A stretch of 64,000 bases of DNA, taken from the NCBI RefSeq assembly GCF_019733395.1, contig NZ_JAIHOO010000001.1, forward strand, positions 3,782,501 to 3,846,500. Reading direction: 5' to 3'. The position numbers and the translations under genes were made by a program. The notes beneath the pieces were generated by a model, which searched no databases, was not told where the DNA came from, and saw only the letters and a program-made list of their open reading frames with translations. The stretch comes from Lysobacter sp. BMK333-48F3 (lineage in GTDB: Bacteria > Pseudomonadota > Gammaproteobacteria > Xanthomonadales > Xanthomonadaceae). Positions within the stretch are counted from its first letter, which is position 1; the number at the start of each line of letters is the position of its first letter. Below, in pieces: positions 27,600 to 35,644 of this stretch.

Positions 27600-28499
27600 A
27601 TGTCGTTGATCCTCGAAGCCCTGCGCAAATCCGAAGCCGAGCGCCGCCGTGGCCAGTCGCCGGATCTGTACGCACCGCTGCCGCCGGTGGCGCCGCCGCC
27701 GGCGCGCTCCGGCGCGCCCTGGCTGTGGGGCGCCGGCGCGCTGGCCGTCGCCGCGGCGATCGGGCTGTGGCTGCTGCGTTCCGGTCCCGAAGCGGGAACG
27801 GCCGAATCGACCGCGAAGGCGGGCGATAGCGCGATCGCGCGCGATGCGGCATCGGACCCGGCGCAGCGCCGCGCGCCGCCCGAGCCGGCCGCCGCGTCGG
27901 CACCGACCGAGCCGGCAGCGACCGAGCCGGGACGGCCGCTCGCCGCTACGCCGGCCGCCGCGACCGCGGTCGTAGCCGACGGTGGCGACGCTGTCGCTCC
28001 GGCGGCGGTGCGTTCGGACGATGCGGCGACGAAAGCGACGGAACCGGCGGCGGTCGCCGCGGCTGAGAACTCCGCCGCAGCGCCCGTTGCCCCGCGTCCG
28101 TCGTCCGCCGCATCGGCTACGGCGCCTGCCGCCGTCGCCGCGCCAGCCGCCGCCGTGCCCGCTCAGACGCTCGCTTCGGTTCCGGCACCCAAGCCGGCCC
28201 CGGGCGCCGCGCCGGAGCCCTTGCCGATCGCACCGCCGGCGACCCCTACGGCCAGGCCGGCGGGCGAGGGCGGGGCGATGCGCCTGGCCGATCTGGCGCC
28301 GGAGGCGCGCAAGCAACTGCCGCCGCTCAAGCTCAGCATGCACATGTGGAACGAGGAGCCGGCGCGGCGTTTCGTGATCGTCGACGGCCAGCGTCTGAGC
28401 GAAGGCGACCGGATCGGCGAAGCGGTGTTGGTGGCGATCCGCCCGGACGGCGCGGTGCTCGACTGGAACGGGCGCCGCCTGCAGTTGTCGTTGCGTTGA
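27600..28499 (+). CDS. GspB/ExeB-like type II secretion assembly protein
   Basis: 299 residues. The opening MSLILEALRKSEAERRRGQ is the conserved N-terminal cytoplasmic motif of GspB/ExeB. A membrane helix (LWGAGALAVAAAIGLWLL) follows, then about 170 residues of Ala/Pro/Glu-rich spacer, then the small C-terminal T2SSB domain (LKLSMHMWNEEPARRFVIVD, GQRLSEGDRIGEAV, LDWNGRRLQLSLR). ExeB works with ExeA in secretin assembly. Three bases separate it from the ExeA-like gene, so they are translationally coupled. Confidence 0.88.
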   Translation: MSLILEALRKSEAERRRGQSPDLYAPLPPVAPPPARSGAPWLWGAGALAVAAAIGLWLLRSGPEAGTAESTAKAGDSAIARDAASDPAQRRAPPEPAAASAPTEPAATEPGRPLAATPAAATAVVADGGDAVAPAAVRSDDAATKATEPAAVAAAENSAAAPVAPRPSSAASATAPAAVAAPAAAVPAQTLASVPAPKPAPGAAPEPLPIAPPATPTARPAGEGGAMRLADLAPEARKQLPPLKLSMHMWNEEPARRFVIVDGQRLSEGDRIGEAVLVAIRPDGAVLDWNGRRLQLSLR

Positions 28500-28535
28500 G
28501 CGACGTCGCTACCGCAGCGAAGCGCGCTCGCTGTT

Positions 28536-28714
28536 TGTAGGAGCGGCGTCCCACAGGGATTTCCTCCGGTCATGAGCCGCGACAGCCGGAGCGGTGAAAT
28601 ACCGCGCCAGGATCCGAAGCCCTGTCGCGACCGGGTCGAAGCCCGATGATCCGGGTTTCGGCGTCTCCGCTTGCGTACATCGCTCCGCTTGTCGCGGCTC
28701 ACGCCGCTCCTACA
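28536..28714. repeat. Intergenic inverted-repeat element of the TGTAGGAGCGG type
   Basis: A 179-bp element. TGTAGGAGCGGCGT at 28536-28549 is exactly mirrored at 28701-28714, and inner segments (GAGCCGCGACA at 28574 onward and its mirror ending at 28700) are also inverted. The TGTAGGAGCGGC terminus is a well-known REP class in Pseudomonas and Lysobacter. It fills the gap between the GspB-like gene and the convergent TraB-like gene; its hairpins may end both transcripts. Confidence 0.8.
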
Positions 28715-28746
28715 GAGGGGGCGCGATTTTCAGCGGGGCGCGATTT

Positions 28747-29958
28747 TCAGCCGACCAGCTTGGCGGCGATGCGGAAACCCGCCAGCCAGACGCCGGCCAT
28801 CGAGCCCAGGTTGGTGAGCAGGAAATTCAGCACCACGCGCGCGACCCGGTTGCGGTACCAGCCGCCGATCGTCTGCGCGTCGTCGCGCAGGGCGAGGAAG
28901 TCGCCGTAGGCCGGCTTGCGCCGGTGCACTTCGACCAGCGCGCTCAGCGCGCCGGTCGGCACGCCGGGGCGGAACGGCTTGAGCGGGGCGACGATCGCCG
29001 CGGTGATCACGCTCAGCGGATGGCCGCCGGCGATCGCGCAACCCAATGCGGCCAGGCCGCCGGTGAACAGCACCCACTGCAGCAGCAGCTCGGTGCCCAT
29101 CTGCGCGCCGCCTTTCCAATAGCCCCAGGCGATGCCGGCCAGGATCAGGGTGGTGATGGCGATCATCACCCACGGCACCTTGCTCTTGGTCTTGACCTGC
29201 TCCAGCTCGGTGCGTTGCGCGACCGGGTCGCCCTGGTCCTCGCGCAGGTGCCTGGCCAGGCCCTGCAGGTGGCCGGCGCCGACCACCGCCAGTACCTCGC
29301 GCGACTCGCCGGCGGTCTCGCGCAGGCGCGCGGCCATGTAGCGGTCGCGTTCGGCGATCACGGTGTCGTACAGCTCCGGGCTTTCCTTGGCGAACTCGCC
29401 GAAGCTCGACTCCAGCATGTCGCCTTGCTTGAGCTTTTCGATCTCGTCCTCGCCGACCTCGTCGGCGGCGAACAGGCTGGTGACCAGGCCGACGCCGAGC
29501 TTGCCGCGGCCGAAGAAGCCCAGCCGCTGCGAAGCGCGCTTGAAGGTCAGGCCGACCTCGCGGTCGATCAGGTGCACCGGCAGCTCGCGTTGGCGCGCTT
29601 CCAGCACCGCGCGCTTGAGTTCGGCGCCGGGCTCGATGCCGAGCTGTTCGGCGAGCCGGCGCTGGTACGCGGCCAGGGCCAGGTTGGCGGCGAACAAGGC
29701 GGTCTTGCCGGAGCGGATGACCTGGATCAGGTCCAGCCGCGACAGCGCATCCGGATCGGTCAGGGCCTGCAGGCGCTGCGGGTCGAGCTCGACCGCGACC
29801 GCATCGTAGCGCCCGGTGCCGACCGCATCGCGCACCGCGTCGACGCTGGCCTGGGACACGTGGGCGGTGCCGAGCAGGGTATAGCGCACCCCGTCGCGTT
29901 CGACGATGGCGTGCGGTTGGCCCTGCAGGCCGTCGGATACGAGGTGCGGTTCGTTCAT
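28747..29958 (-). CDS. TraB/GumN-family membrane protein
   Basis: 403 residues from MNEPHLVSDGLQGQP at 29958. The TraB domain is recognised by YTLLGTAHVSQASVDAVRDA, AVAVELDPQRLQALTD, LPVHLIDREVGLTFKRA and VLAVVGAGHLQGLARHL; the GTAHV and GAGH motifs carry the conserved His residues. The last third has about three membrane helices (WVMIAITTLILAGIAWGYW, LLLQWVLFTGGLAALGCAIA and LNFLLTNLGSMAGVWLAG). TraB proteins may be metal-dependent proteases related to Tiki/EreA, but no activity is established for bacterial chromosomal members. An alternative start 54 bases upstream adds a non-conserved leader. Confidence 0.85.
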   Translation of the reverse strand: MNEPHLVSDGLQGQPHAIVERDGVRYTLLGTAHVSQASVDAVRDAVGTGRYDAVAVELDPQRLQALTDPDALSRLDLIQVIRSGKTALFAANLALAAYQRRLAEQLGIEPGAELKRAVLEARQRELPVHLIDREVGLTFKRASQRLGFFGRGKLGVGLVTSLFAADEVGEDEIEKLKQGDMLESSFGEFAKESPELYDTVIAERDRYMAARLRETAGESREVLAVVGAGHLQGLARHLREDQGDPVAQRTELEQVKTKSKVPWVMIAITTLILAGIAWGYWKGGAQMGTELLLQWVLFTGGLAALGCAIAGGHPLSVITAAIVAPLKPFRPGVPTGALSALVEVHRRKPAYGDFLALRDDAQTIGGWYRNRVARVVLNFLLTNLGSMAGVWLAGFRIAAKLVG

Positions 29959-30067
29959 GCGGATCGGAAGGCTCGCGGCAGCTGTGCCGGAGCACAGAAA
30001 GTCCCGCAGCATAGAGGTTGCGGCCGGCTGCGGGCAAACCGCGGCGGCGGGCGGTTGCGCCCGCCGC

Positions 30068-30174
30068 GGGAATGGGGAATGGGGAATCGGGAATCGTTAA
30101 AGCGGTTTCCTCGTCATCCCGCCCGGCGCGCTGCAGGGCTTGAACGATTCCCTATTCCCGATTCCCCATTCCCA
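30068..30174. repeat. Inverted arrays of GGGAATC/GGGAATG heptamers
   Basis: GGGAATGGGGAATCGGGAATCG-type units at 30068-30096 are mirrored by units at 30141-30174, so the spacer between the hydrolase and TraB-like genes (both minus strand) can fold into a long hairpin. The same heptamer occurs at four other gaps of this window. Confidence 0.75.
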
Positions 30175-30179
30175 GCCGT

Positions 30180-31106
30180 TCAGGCCATCCCATACGGCAA
30201 GTTGCCGCTGGACACCACGGTGTCGCCGACGGTTTCGCCGCGCAGGAAGCGCAGGCTGGCGGCGATCACTCCGCCGTCGTCGGCGATGCGGTTGTGGCCC
30301 AGGCCCTGGGTGCTGAGCAGGCGCGCGCCGGGCCAGTAGCGCGCATAGCGCTCGCCTTCCGACCACGGCACTTCGCGGTCGTCCAGATCGTGCACGATCA
30401 ACGCCGGACGGGCGATGTTGGGCGCGTTGCGGTGCGCCTGCTGCGAATCGAAGCTCAGTCCGACCCGGGCTTCGAAGTAGCCGATCAGGCGCCGGCACAG
30501 GTCTTCGCCGACCCACAGGAAGCGGGCGAAGCGGCTGACCGCGGCGACCGGGTCGGCGGCCGGCGCGATCAGCACCGCGCGTTCGGCCTGCAGCCCGCGC
30601 GCCATGGCCAGCAGGGTCGCCGCGCCGCCCAGCGAATGGCCGATCACCGCCGCGGCGGGGCCGTAGTGATCGCCGACCGCGTACAGATGGCGGGTGAAGT
30701 CGGGCAGGGTCGCCAGCCGGCCTGGGCTGCGCCCGTGCGCGGGCTGGTCGAACGCGACCAGGGCGTAACCGGCCTCGCGCAGGGCCGGCAGCCACTTGGC
30801 GACGCGGGTGCCGTGGCTGGACCAGCCGTGGGCGAACAGCACATAGGGCTGTTGGCGCGGTTCGCCCCAGACGTAAGCGACGATGGCGTGGCCGTCGACG
30901 TGCAGGGTTTCCTCGCGCGCGCCGAAGGTCGGCGCGACCAACGCGCGCGAGCGCGAGGACGCGAACGGGGTGCAGAACAGATCGGCCGCGCGGCGTACGG
31001 CCGCATTCGGCGCGAACCAGGCGCCGAACACGAAGCCGAGGCGCAGCCCGTACAAACGTACGATGTTACGAACGGTCGTACTAATTTTGGCGATAAGCGG
31101 ATGCAT
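30180..31106 (-). CDS. Alpha/beta hydrolase
   Basis: 308 residues. The alpha/beta-hydrolase fold is shown by the oxyanion loop VLFAHGWSSHG, nucleophile elbow AVIGHSLGGAATL, the acid-containing ALIVHDLDDREVPW and the His in TQGLGHNRIADDGG. The N-terminus (LYGLRLGFVFGAWFAP) is hydrophobic and may associate with the membrane, but it is not a clean signal peptide. The gene starts 21 bp after the stop of the TetR gene on the same strand, so the regulator probably controls it as an operon. Lipase-, esterase- or haloperoxidase-like activity is possible; the substrate is unknown. Confidence 0.85.
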   Translation of the reverse strand: MHPLIAKISTTVRNIVRLYGLRLGFVFGAWFAPNAAVRRAADLFCTPFASSRSRALVAPTFGAREETLHVDGHAIVAYVWGEPRQQPYVLFAHGWSSHGTRVAKWLPALREAGYALVAFDQPAHGRSPGRLATLPDFTRHLYAVGDHYGPAAAVIGHSLGGAATLLAMARGLQAERAVLIAPAADPVAAVSRFARFLWVGEDLCRRLIGYFEARVGLSFDSQQAHRNAPNIARPALIVHDLDDREVPWSEGERYARYWPGARLLSTQGLGHNRIADDGGVIAASLRFLRGETVGDTVVSSGNLPYGMA

Positions 31107-31127
31107 GACGGACCTCGCGAGACGGAA

Positions 31128-31760
31128 TCAGGCGTTGGGGGAGGCGGAAGCGGCGTTTGCGTAGGAGCGGACCAGGCGATCGAACGCCCGCCGCCCGCGT
31201 TCGCGCGCGGAGTCGAAACCGAACAGGCCGGCGTCGTGATGCACGATCAGCGCCAGGCCGTAGATTTCGAACGCCAGTTGCTCGGTATCGGTGTCGGCGC
31301 CGAGTTCGCCGTTGTCGACCGCCAGTTGCACCGCCTGGGCCAGGGCGGCGCGCCAGCGCTTTTGCTGCTCGACCACCCAGTCGCGCAGCGCGCCGGGGCG
31401 ATCGTCGTATTCGCTGACCGCGCCGAGCAGCACGCAACCGCCGTCGGTGTGCCGCGACCAGTCGAACCAGGCGTCGACGATCGCGCGCAAGCGCACCAGC
31501 CCGCGCGGCTGCTGCAGCTGCGACAGCAGCACATAACCGGTGAACAGCTGCGCGGCCTTGTCCAGCACCGCCAACTGCAGGTCTTCGCGCGAACCGAAGT
31601 GGGCGAACACGCCGCTCTTGGACATGCCGACCGCGGCGGCCAGGGGGCCGATCGACAGGCCTTCCAGGCCGGCCGAGCAGGCGATGCCGTAGGCCTGTTC
31701 GAGGATCGCGTCGCGGGTGGCGGCGCCTTTGTTGGTCGCGGTCAGGGTCGACATGGCCAT
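31128..31760 (-). CDS. TetR-family transcriptional regulator
   Basis: 210 residues. The N-terminal helix-turn-helix (ATRDAILEQAYGIACSAG, then GPLAAAVGMSKSGVFAHFGS) is typical of TetR repressors; the rest is the ligand-binding helical domain. A second Met two codons in (31754) is an alternative start. A 28-bp imperfect palindrome abuts the start codon, pointing to autorepression, and the hydrolase gene lies immediately downstream in the same transcript. Ligand unknown. Confidence 0.9.
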   Translation of the reverse strand: MAMSTLTATNKGAATRDAILEQAYGIACSAGLEGLSIGPLAAAVGMSKSGVFAHFGSREDLQLAVLDKAAQLFTGYVLLSQLQQPRGLVRLRAIVDAWFDWSRHTDGGCVLLGAVSEYDDRPGALRDWVVEQQKRWRAALAQAVQLAVDNGELGADTDTEQLAFEIYGLALIVHHDAGLFGFDSARERGRRAFDRLVRSYANAASASPNA

Positions 31761-31788
31761 AAAATAGCACGTCCGTTCGTTTTATTTT
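31761..31788. promoter_or_regulatory. Candidate TetR operator at the regulator start
   Basis: A 28-bp palindrome with AAAATA and TATTTT ends, 11 of 14 positions paired, directly before the tetR ATG. Its inner ACGTCCGTTCGT (31769-31780) matches in 11 of 12 bases the reverse complement of 31068-31079 inside the first codons of the downstream hydrolase gene. Autoregulation is inferred. Confidence 0.55.
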
Positions 31789-31995
31789 GACCGCTCGTCG
31801 GCGGTTTCGTTCAGCTTAGCCGAACCATTCCCGCGCGCCTGGGCCAAAGGGCGGAGACGCTGCGGTTCGGGAAAGGCACATTGCGCCGGTCGGCCCGGCG
31901 TGTCCGTGGCGGCCGGCGCATATCCGAGCGCGCCGCCGCGGCGCGTGCCGGAAGCGGGCCTGCGTCTCAGCGCGTCGGGTCTCGGCGCATCGCGT

Positions 31996-32535
31996 CTAGC
32001 GCAAGCCGGGCACGTCCGGATCGGGCTCGCCGTCGCGGCCGGCGCCGAGCGGGCGCACCATCTGCACGGTGTCGAGCCAGCGGCCGTGCTTGCGGCCGAT
32101 CCCGGGGAACACGCCGGCCAGGCGGAAGCCCAGGCGTTCGTGCAGGGCGACCGAGGCGGCGTTGCTGCCGTCGCCGATCACCGCGACCATCTGCCGGAAC
32201 CCCAGCGCGGTGCAGTCTTCGATCAGGCGCAGCATCAGCGCGCGGCCGACCCCGCGACCCTGCATCGAGGGCTCGATATAGACCGAATTCTCGACCGTCC
32301 AGCGATAGCCGATCCGGCTGCGGTAGGCGCTGGCGTAGGCGTAGCCGGCGAACGCGCCGTCGACCTCGCCGACCAGATAGGGGTAGCCGGCGTCGGCGAT
32401 CGCGCGCCAACGCCGGCGCATCTCGGCGCGATCGGGGACGTCGTACTCGTAAGTGGCCACGCCCTCGCGCACTTCGCGCGCGTATAGCGCGGCGATCGCG
32501 TCGAGGTCGGATTCGACCGCGACGCGCAGCAGCAT
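31996..32535 (-). CDS. GNAT acetyltransferase (phosphinothricin acetyltransferase-like)
   Basis: 179 residues from MLLRVAVESDLDAIAALYAR. It matches the PAT/Bar subgroup of GNAT enzymes: VREGVATYEYDVPDRAEM, YLVGEVDGAFAGYAYASAYR, YRWTVENSVYIEPSMQGRGV and the acetyl-CoA loop QGRGVGRALM, ending in GFRLAGVFPGIGRKHGRWLD. Such enzymes N-acetylate small amines including phosphinothricin or methionine sulfoximine. It starts 14 bp after the aguB stop, so it is probably co-transcribed with the agmatine genes; acetylation of a polyamine or related amine is a possible role but not shown by sequence. Confidence 0.87.
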   Translation of the reverse strand: MLLRVAVESDLDAIAALYAREVREGVATYEYDVPDRAEMRRRWRAIADAGYPYLVGEVDGAFAGYAYASAYRSRIGYRWTVENSVYIEPSMQGRGVGRALMLRLIEDCTALGFRQMVAVIGDGSNAASVALHERLGFRLAGVFPGIGRKHGRWLDTVQMVRPLGAGRDGEPDPDVPGLR

Positions 32536-32549
32536 CGGGCTGGGCGCGT

Positions 32550-33437
32550 TCAATCGCGGTAGCGCTTGAGCAGGTCGGCGTAGGCGTCGATGCGGCGGTC
32601 GCGCAGGAACGGCCAGATCCGCCGCACGTGTTCGCTGCGGCCCAGGTCGACCTCGGCCATCAGGATTTCCGGTTCCTGGGTCTTGGCTTCGGCCAGGTAC
32701 TCGCCCTGCGGGCCGAGCACGTGGCTGGAGCCCCAGAACTGGATCCCGGACGCGCCCAGCGGCGAGGGTTCGAAGCCGACCCGGTTGACGCTGAGCACCG
32801 GCAGGCCGTTGGCGACCGCGTGGCCGCGGTGGCTGAGGATCCAGGCGTTGCGCTGGCGGTCCTTCTCGTCCTGGACGTCGTCCGGGTCCCAGCCGATCGC
32901 GGTCGGGTACAGCAGCAGCTCGGCGCCGGCCAGGGCCATCAGGCGCGCGCCTTCCGGGTACCACTGGTCCCAGCACACCAGCACGCCGAGGCGGCCGACT
33001 GAGGTCTGGATCGGCTCGAAGCCGATGTCGCCCGGGGTGAAGTAGAACTTCTCGTAGAAGCCGGGGTCGTCGGGGATGTGCATCTTGCGGTACTTGCCGG
33101 CGATCGAGCCGTCGGCCTCGAAGACCACCGCGGTGTTGTGGTACAGCCCCGCCGCGCGGCGCTCGAACAGCGAGCTGACCAGGACGATGCCGTGCTGCTT
33201 GGCCAGCGCGCCCAGGCGCTGGGTGCTGGGGCCGGGAATGGTCTCGGCCAGGTCGAACTCCTGCACCGATTCGTGCTGGCAGAAGTACGGCCCGTTATGC
33301 AGCTCCTGCAGCAGCACCAGCTTGGCGCCCTGGCGGGCGGCCTCGCCGACGCGCTGCTGGATATTGGCCAGGTTGGCCTCGCGCGAGCCGTGGTCGCGGT
33401 CCTGGATCAGGGCGACGGGGAGGGTGGTCTTCTTCAT
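32550..33437 (-). CDS. aguB: N-carbamoylputrescine amidase
   Basis: 295 residues from MKKTTLPVALIQDRDHG at 33437. Nitrilase-fold hydrolase that converts N-carbamoylputrescine to putrescine, CO2 and ammonia. The catalytic triad is visible: Glu in LVLLQELHNGPYFCQ, Lys in GKYRKMHIPDDPGFYEKFYF and Cys in GVLVCWDQWYPEGARLMAL. The sequence FTPGDIGFEPI and the ending RRIDAYADLLKRYRD are typical of AguB. aguA lies 188 bp upstream on the same strand, completing the two-step route from agmatine to putrescine. Confidence 0.95.
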   Translation of the reverse strand: MKKTTLPVALIQDRDHGSREANLANIQQRVGEAARQGAKLVLLQELHNGPYFCQHESVQEFDLAETIPGPSTQRLGALAKQHGIVLVSSLFERRAAGLYHNTAVVFEADGSIAGKYRKMHIPDDPGFYEKFYFTPGDIGFEPIQTSVGRLGVLVCWDQWYPEGARLMALAGAELLLYPTAIGWDPDDVQDEKDRQRNAWILSHRGHAVANGLPVLSVNRVGFEPSPLGASGIQFWGSSHVLGPQGEYLAEAKTQEPEILMAEVDLGRSEHVRRIWPFLRDRRIDAYADLLKRYRD

Positions 33438-33625
33438 CGGGAGCACGGTCCGGCGGTGGGGCGAACGCCTATTGTAGGAGAGCGCCATGACGGGGAGGTC
33501 GGTCGCGGCGATGCGCGCAACATCGGGGCGGGGCGGATTCGCCCTGGCGGGCGCGGCGCCTTTGCGCTCCGCGCCCGGTGGCGCAACGCGTGGCCGGCGG
33601 CCGCGCGTTGCGCTGCGCTGAGGGG

Positions 33626-34663
33626 TCAGGCCACCACGCCCTGCGGCAACTGCATGGTCACGCAATGCAGGCTGCCGTTCTGCCAGATCAGCGCGCGGCA
33701 CGGCACCGGCACGATTTCGTGGTTCGGGAAGGCCTGGGCCAGCACGGCCTGGGCCGCGCCGTCGGCGGCGTCGCCGTAGGCCGGCATCAGCACCGCGCCG
33801 TTGACGATCAGGAAGTTGGCGTAGCTGGCGGCCAGGCGCCGGCCTTCGTCCAGGATCGGCTGCGCCCAGGGCAGGGCGAACAGCCGGTACGGGCGGCCGT
33901 CGCGGGTGCGCAGCGCGGCCAGTTCGGCGGCCATCGCCTGCAGTTCCCGGTAGTGCGAGTCGGACGGGTCGTCGCAGCCCTGGTAGACGATGGCGTCCTC
34001 GGCGGCGAAGCGGGCCAGGGTGTCGATGTGGGCGTCGGTGTCGTCGCCCTCCAGATAACCGTGGTCCAGCCACAGCACCCGGTCCTGGCGCAGCCAGCCG
34101 GCGAGCTTGGCGCCGAGTTCCTCACGGCCGAGCTGCGGGTGGCGTTCGTGCAGGCAGCGCCAGGTGGTCAGCAGGGTGCCGGCGCCGTCGGTCTCGATGC
34201 CGCCGCCTTCCAGGGCGAAGTCGATGCTTTCGCGCTCGCTGCCGGGCGCGAACACGCCCTGCTGATGCAGGCGTTCGACCAGCAGGTCGTCCTGGCTGGC
34301 GTCGAACTTGCCGCCCCAGCCGGTGAAGCGGAAATCGAGCAGGCGGAAGCCGTCGCCCTGGCGCAGGGTGATCGGGCCGGAGTCGCGCAGCCAGGTGTCG
34401 TCGTAGGGCGCGTCGATGAAATGCACCCGGCTCATGTCGATCCGCGCCGAGGACAGGCGCGCACGGGCATAGGCCTGGACGTCGTCGTCGGCAACGCAGA
34501 CCAGGGCGGGTTGGAAACGGGTGATGGCCGCGACCAGGGCGATGTAGGTCTCTTCGACCTCGCCCAGGCGGTCGGCCCAGTCGGTGTCGGCGTTCGGCCA
34601 CGCGATGAGGACCGCGGACTGGGGTTCCCACTCCGCGGGGAAGCGCAATGCGTTGTTGGTCAT
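33626..34663 (-). CDS. aguA: Agmatine deiminase
   Basis: 345 residues. Hydrolyses agmatine to N-carbamoylputrescine and ammonia. The peptidyl-arginine-deiminase-type fold shows FPAEWEPQSAVLIAWPNADT, DDTWLRDSGPI, FDFALEGGG-like IDFALEGGGIETDG, DDTDAHIDTLARF with the catalytic His, and the nucleophilic Cys in IWQNGSLHCVTMQLPQG. Length is normal for AguA. It is the first gene of the minus-strand set aguA-aguB-GNAT and is preceded by a small secreted-protein gene just 4 bp upstream. Confidence 0.95.
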   Translation of the reverse strand: MTNNALRFPAEWEPQSAVLIAWPNADTDWADRLGEVEETYIALVAAITRFQPALVCVADDDVQAYARARLSSARIDMSRVHFIDAPYDDTWLRDSGPITLRQGDGFRLLDFRFTGWGGKFDASQDDLLVERLHQQGVFAPGSERESIDFALEGGGIETDGAGTLLTTWRCLHERHPQLGREELGAKLAGWLRQDRVLWLDHGYLEGDDTDAHIDTLARFAAEDAIVYQGCDDPSDSHYRELQAMAAELAALRTRDGRPYRLFALPWAQPILDEGRRLAASYANFLIVNGAVLMPAYGDAADGAAQAVLAQAFPNHEIVPVPCRALIWQNGSLHCVTMQLPQGVVA

Positions 34664-34667
34664 AACC

Positions 34668-34997
34668 TCAAAGGATAGGCGGTTTCGGTCCGATTTCCTC
34701 GGCGTCCGCCTTGTTCGCGACCACGTCGATCACCCGGCTCTTCTCGAAGTACACGGTGAAGGCCGGATAGACCCAGCGATTGATCTGCGGCCAGGCCCGC
34801 TTCTGGCCGCCGCGGGCGTCCAGGCGCTGGGTCGGCTCGCCGTAGCGGGCCTTGACCTGATCCATGCTCTGGCCGCGCGCCGGCAGCAGGGCCTTGCCCT
34901 CCTGCTGCACGCGCTCGATCAACAAGGTCTCGGCCGAGGCCGCGCCCGACAGGGCCAGCAGGGCGAGCAGCGGTGCAACGGCAATGCGCAGTTTCAT
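34668..34997 (-). CDS. Small secreted protein with BamE/SmpA-like motif
   Basis: 109 residues, signal peptide MKLRIAVAPLLALLALSGAA with cleavage after SAE. The mature part has LPARGQSMDQVKARYGEPTQ, which resembles the G-x-S/T-x-x-x-V-x-x-x-x-G-x-P motif of BamE/SmpA-type small folds, then WPQINRWVYPAFTVYFEKSR. It has no lipobox, so it would be free in the periplasm. Function unknown. It ends 4 bp before aguA starts, but this may be chance packing; no functional tie to polyamine metabolism is visible. Confidence 0.75.
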   Translation of the reverse strand: MKLRIAVAPLLALLALSGAASAETLLIERVQQEGKALLPARGQSMDQVKARYGEPTQRLDARGGQKRAWPQINRWVYPAFTVYFEKSRVIDVVANKADAEEIGPKPPIL

Positions 34998-35138
34998 TAC
35001 ATTTCACCTCGTCAAAGGACGCGGGATTCTAGGCACAAGGTGACGCGCAGCGGCAGCGTGCGGCCGTCACGCTTTGATGAACCGGCGCGGGACGGGGCGA
35101 AGCGGCGCGGGGCGAACGGACGCGAGGGACATAACGCA

Positions 35139-35162
35139 GAAAGCCGCCTCGCGGCGGCTTTC
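35139..35162 (-). terminator. Terminator of rpmJ
   Basis: Perfect 10-bp stem GAAAGCCGCC/GGCGGCTTTC (35139-35148 with 35153-35162), 43 bases beyond the rpmJ stop on the minus strand. The U-run is short. Confidence 0.65.
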
Positions 35163-35204
35163 GACTTGAACCCGGGCGACGGACTTGAAATCCGTCGATT
35201 CCGA

Positions 35205-35330
35205 TTAGCGCTGACGCGCCTTGAAACGCGGGTTCGACTTGCAAATCACGAAGACCTTGCCGCGGCGGCGGACGACCTTGCAGTCGCGGTGACGGGCCTT
35301 CGCCGACTTCAGAGAGGACAGGACCTTCAT
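35205..35330 (-). CDS. rpmJ: 50S ribosomal protein L36, zinc-free type
   Basis: 41 residues, too short for most gene finders: [18 protein letters not shown], then [20 protein letters not shown] and RQR. It matches the YkgO-type L36 paralogue that lacks the zinc-binding C-x2-C-x12-C-x4-H set and has only two Cys. In E. coli this form is made under zinc limitation; in Xanthomonadaceae it is a common genomic L36. A clear sigma-70 promoter lies 56 bp upstream and a hairpin terminator follows, so it is a one-gene transcript. Confidence 0.93.
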   Translation of the reverse strand: MKVLSSLKSAKARHRDCKVVRRRGKVFVICKSNPRFKARQR

Positions 35331-35385
35331 GACAGACCTCGGCAAAAAGTGGGTGAAATGGAACGGGTGGAAAATTAAGCCCGCG

Positions 35386-35415
35386 ATTCTAGCGGATAAA
35401 AACTCGCCCGATCAA
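35386..35415 (-). promoter_or_regulatory. Sigma-70 promoter of rpmJ
   Basis: On the minus strand TTGATC (35415-35410) and TAGAAT (35391-35386) are 18 bases apart, close to consensus. The start codon is 56 bases beyond the -10. The promoter ends only about 40 bp from the left edge of the cmk duplication, which leaves it intact. Confidence 0.75.
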
Positions 35416-35457
35416 GTGCTTGCATGAAGAAATCTGCGCCGGGCGCCGGATCGGGTG

Positions 35458-35644
35458 CGCCGACGGCCGCGACATGGGCACGGTCATCTTCCCGGACGCC
35501 CCGTTCAAGGTGTTTCTGACCGCCAGCGCCGAGGAAAGGGCGGAGAGGCGCTATAAGCAGTTGAAAGACAAAGGGGTTTCGGTTACGTTAGACGGTCTGC
35601 TACGGGAGATTCTCGCCCGCGACGCGCGCGCCGCCCAGCGCGCG
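35458..35644 (+). pseudogene. Direct 3'-part fragment of cmk
   Basis: Positions 35458-35630 are identical to 36697-36869 of the intact gene. Identity goes on with one change (35631 C for A) to 35644, corresponding to 36883. The fragment covers the [15 protein letters not shown] region to REILARDAR and has no start of its own. At 35634-35635 the sequence turns back on itself around an 8-nt loop into the inverted copy. Confidence 0.93.

Noticed and set aside
35163-35204. tRNA-Ser-like anticodon arm (CGGACTTGAAATCCG) next to rpmJ
   Set aside because: No acceptor stem, D-arm or T-arm can be drawn around it; a GGGTTCGAC T-loop lookalike lies inside rpmJ coding sequence.
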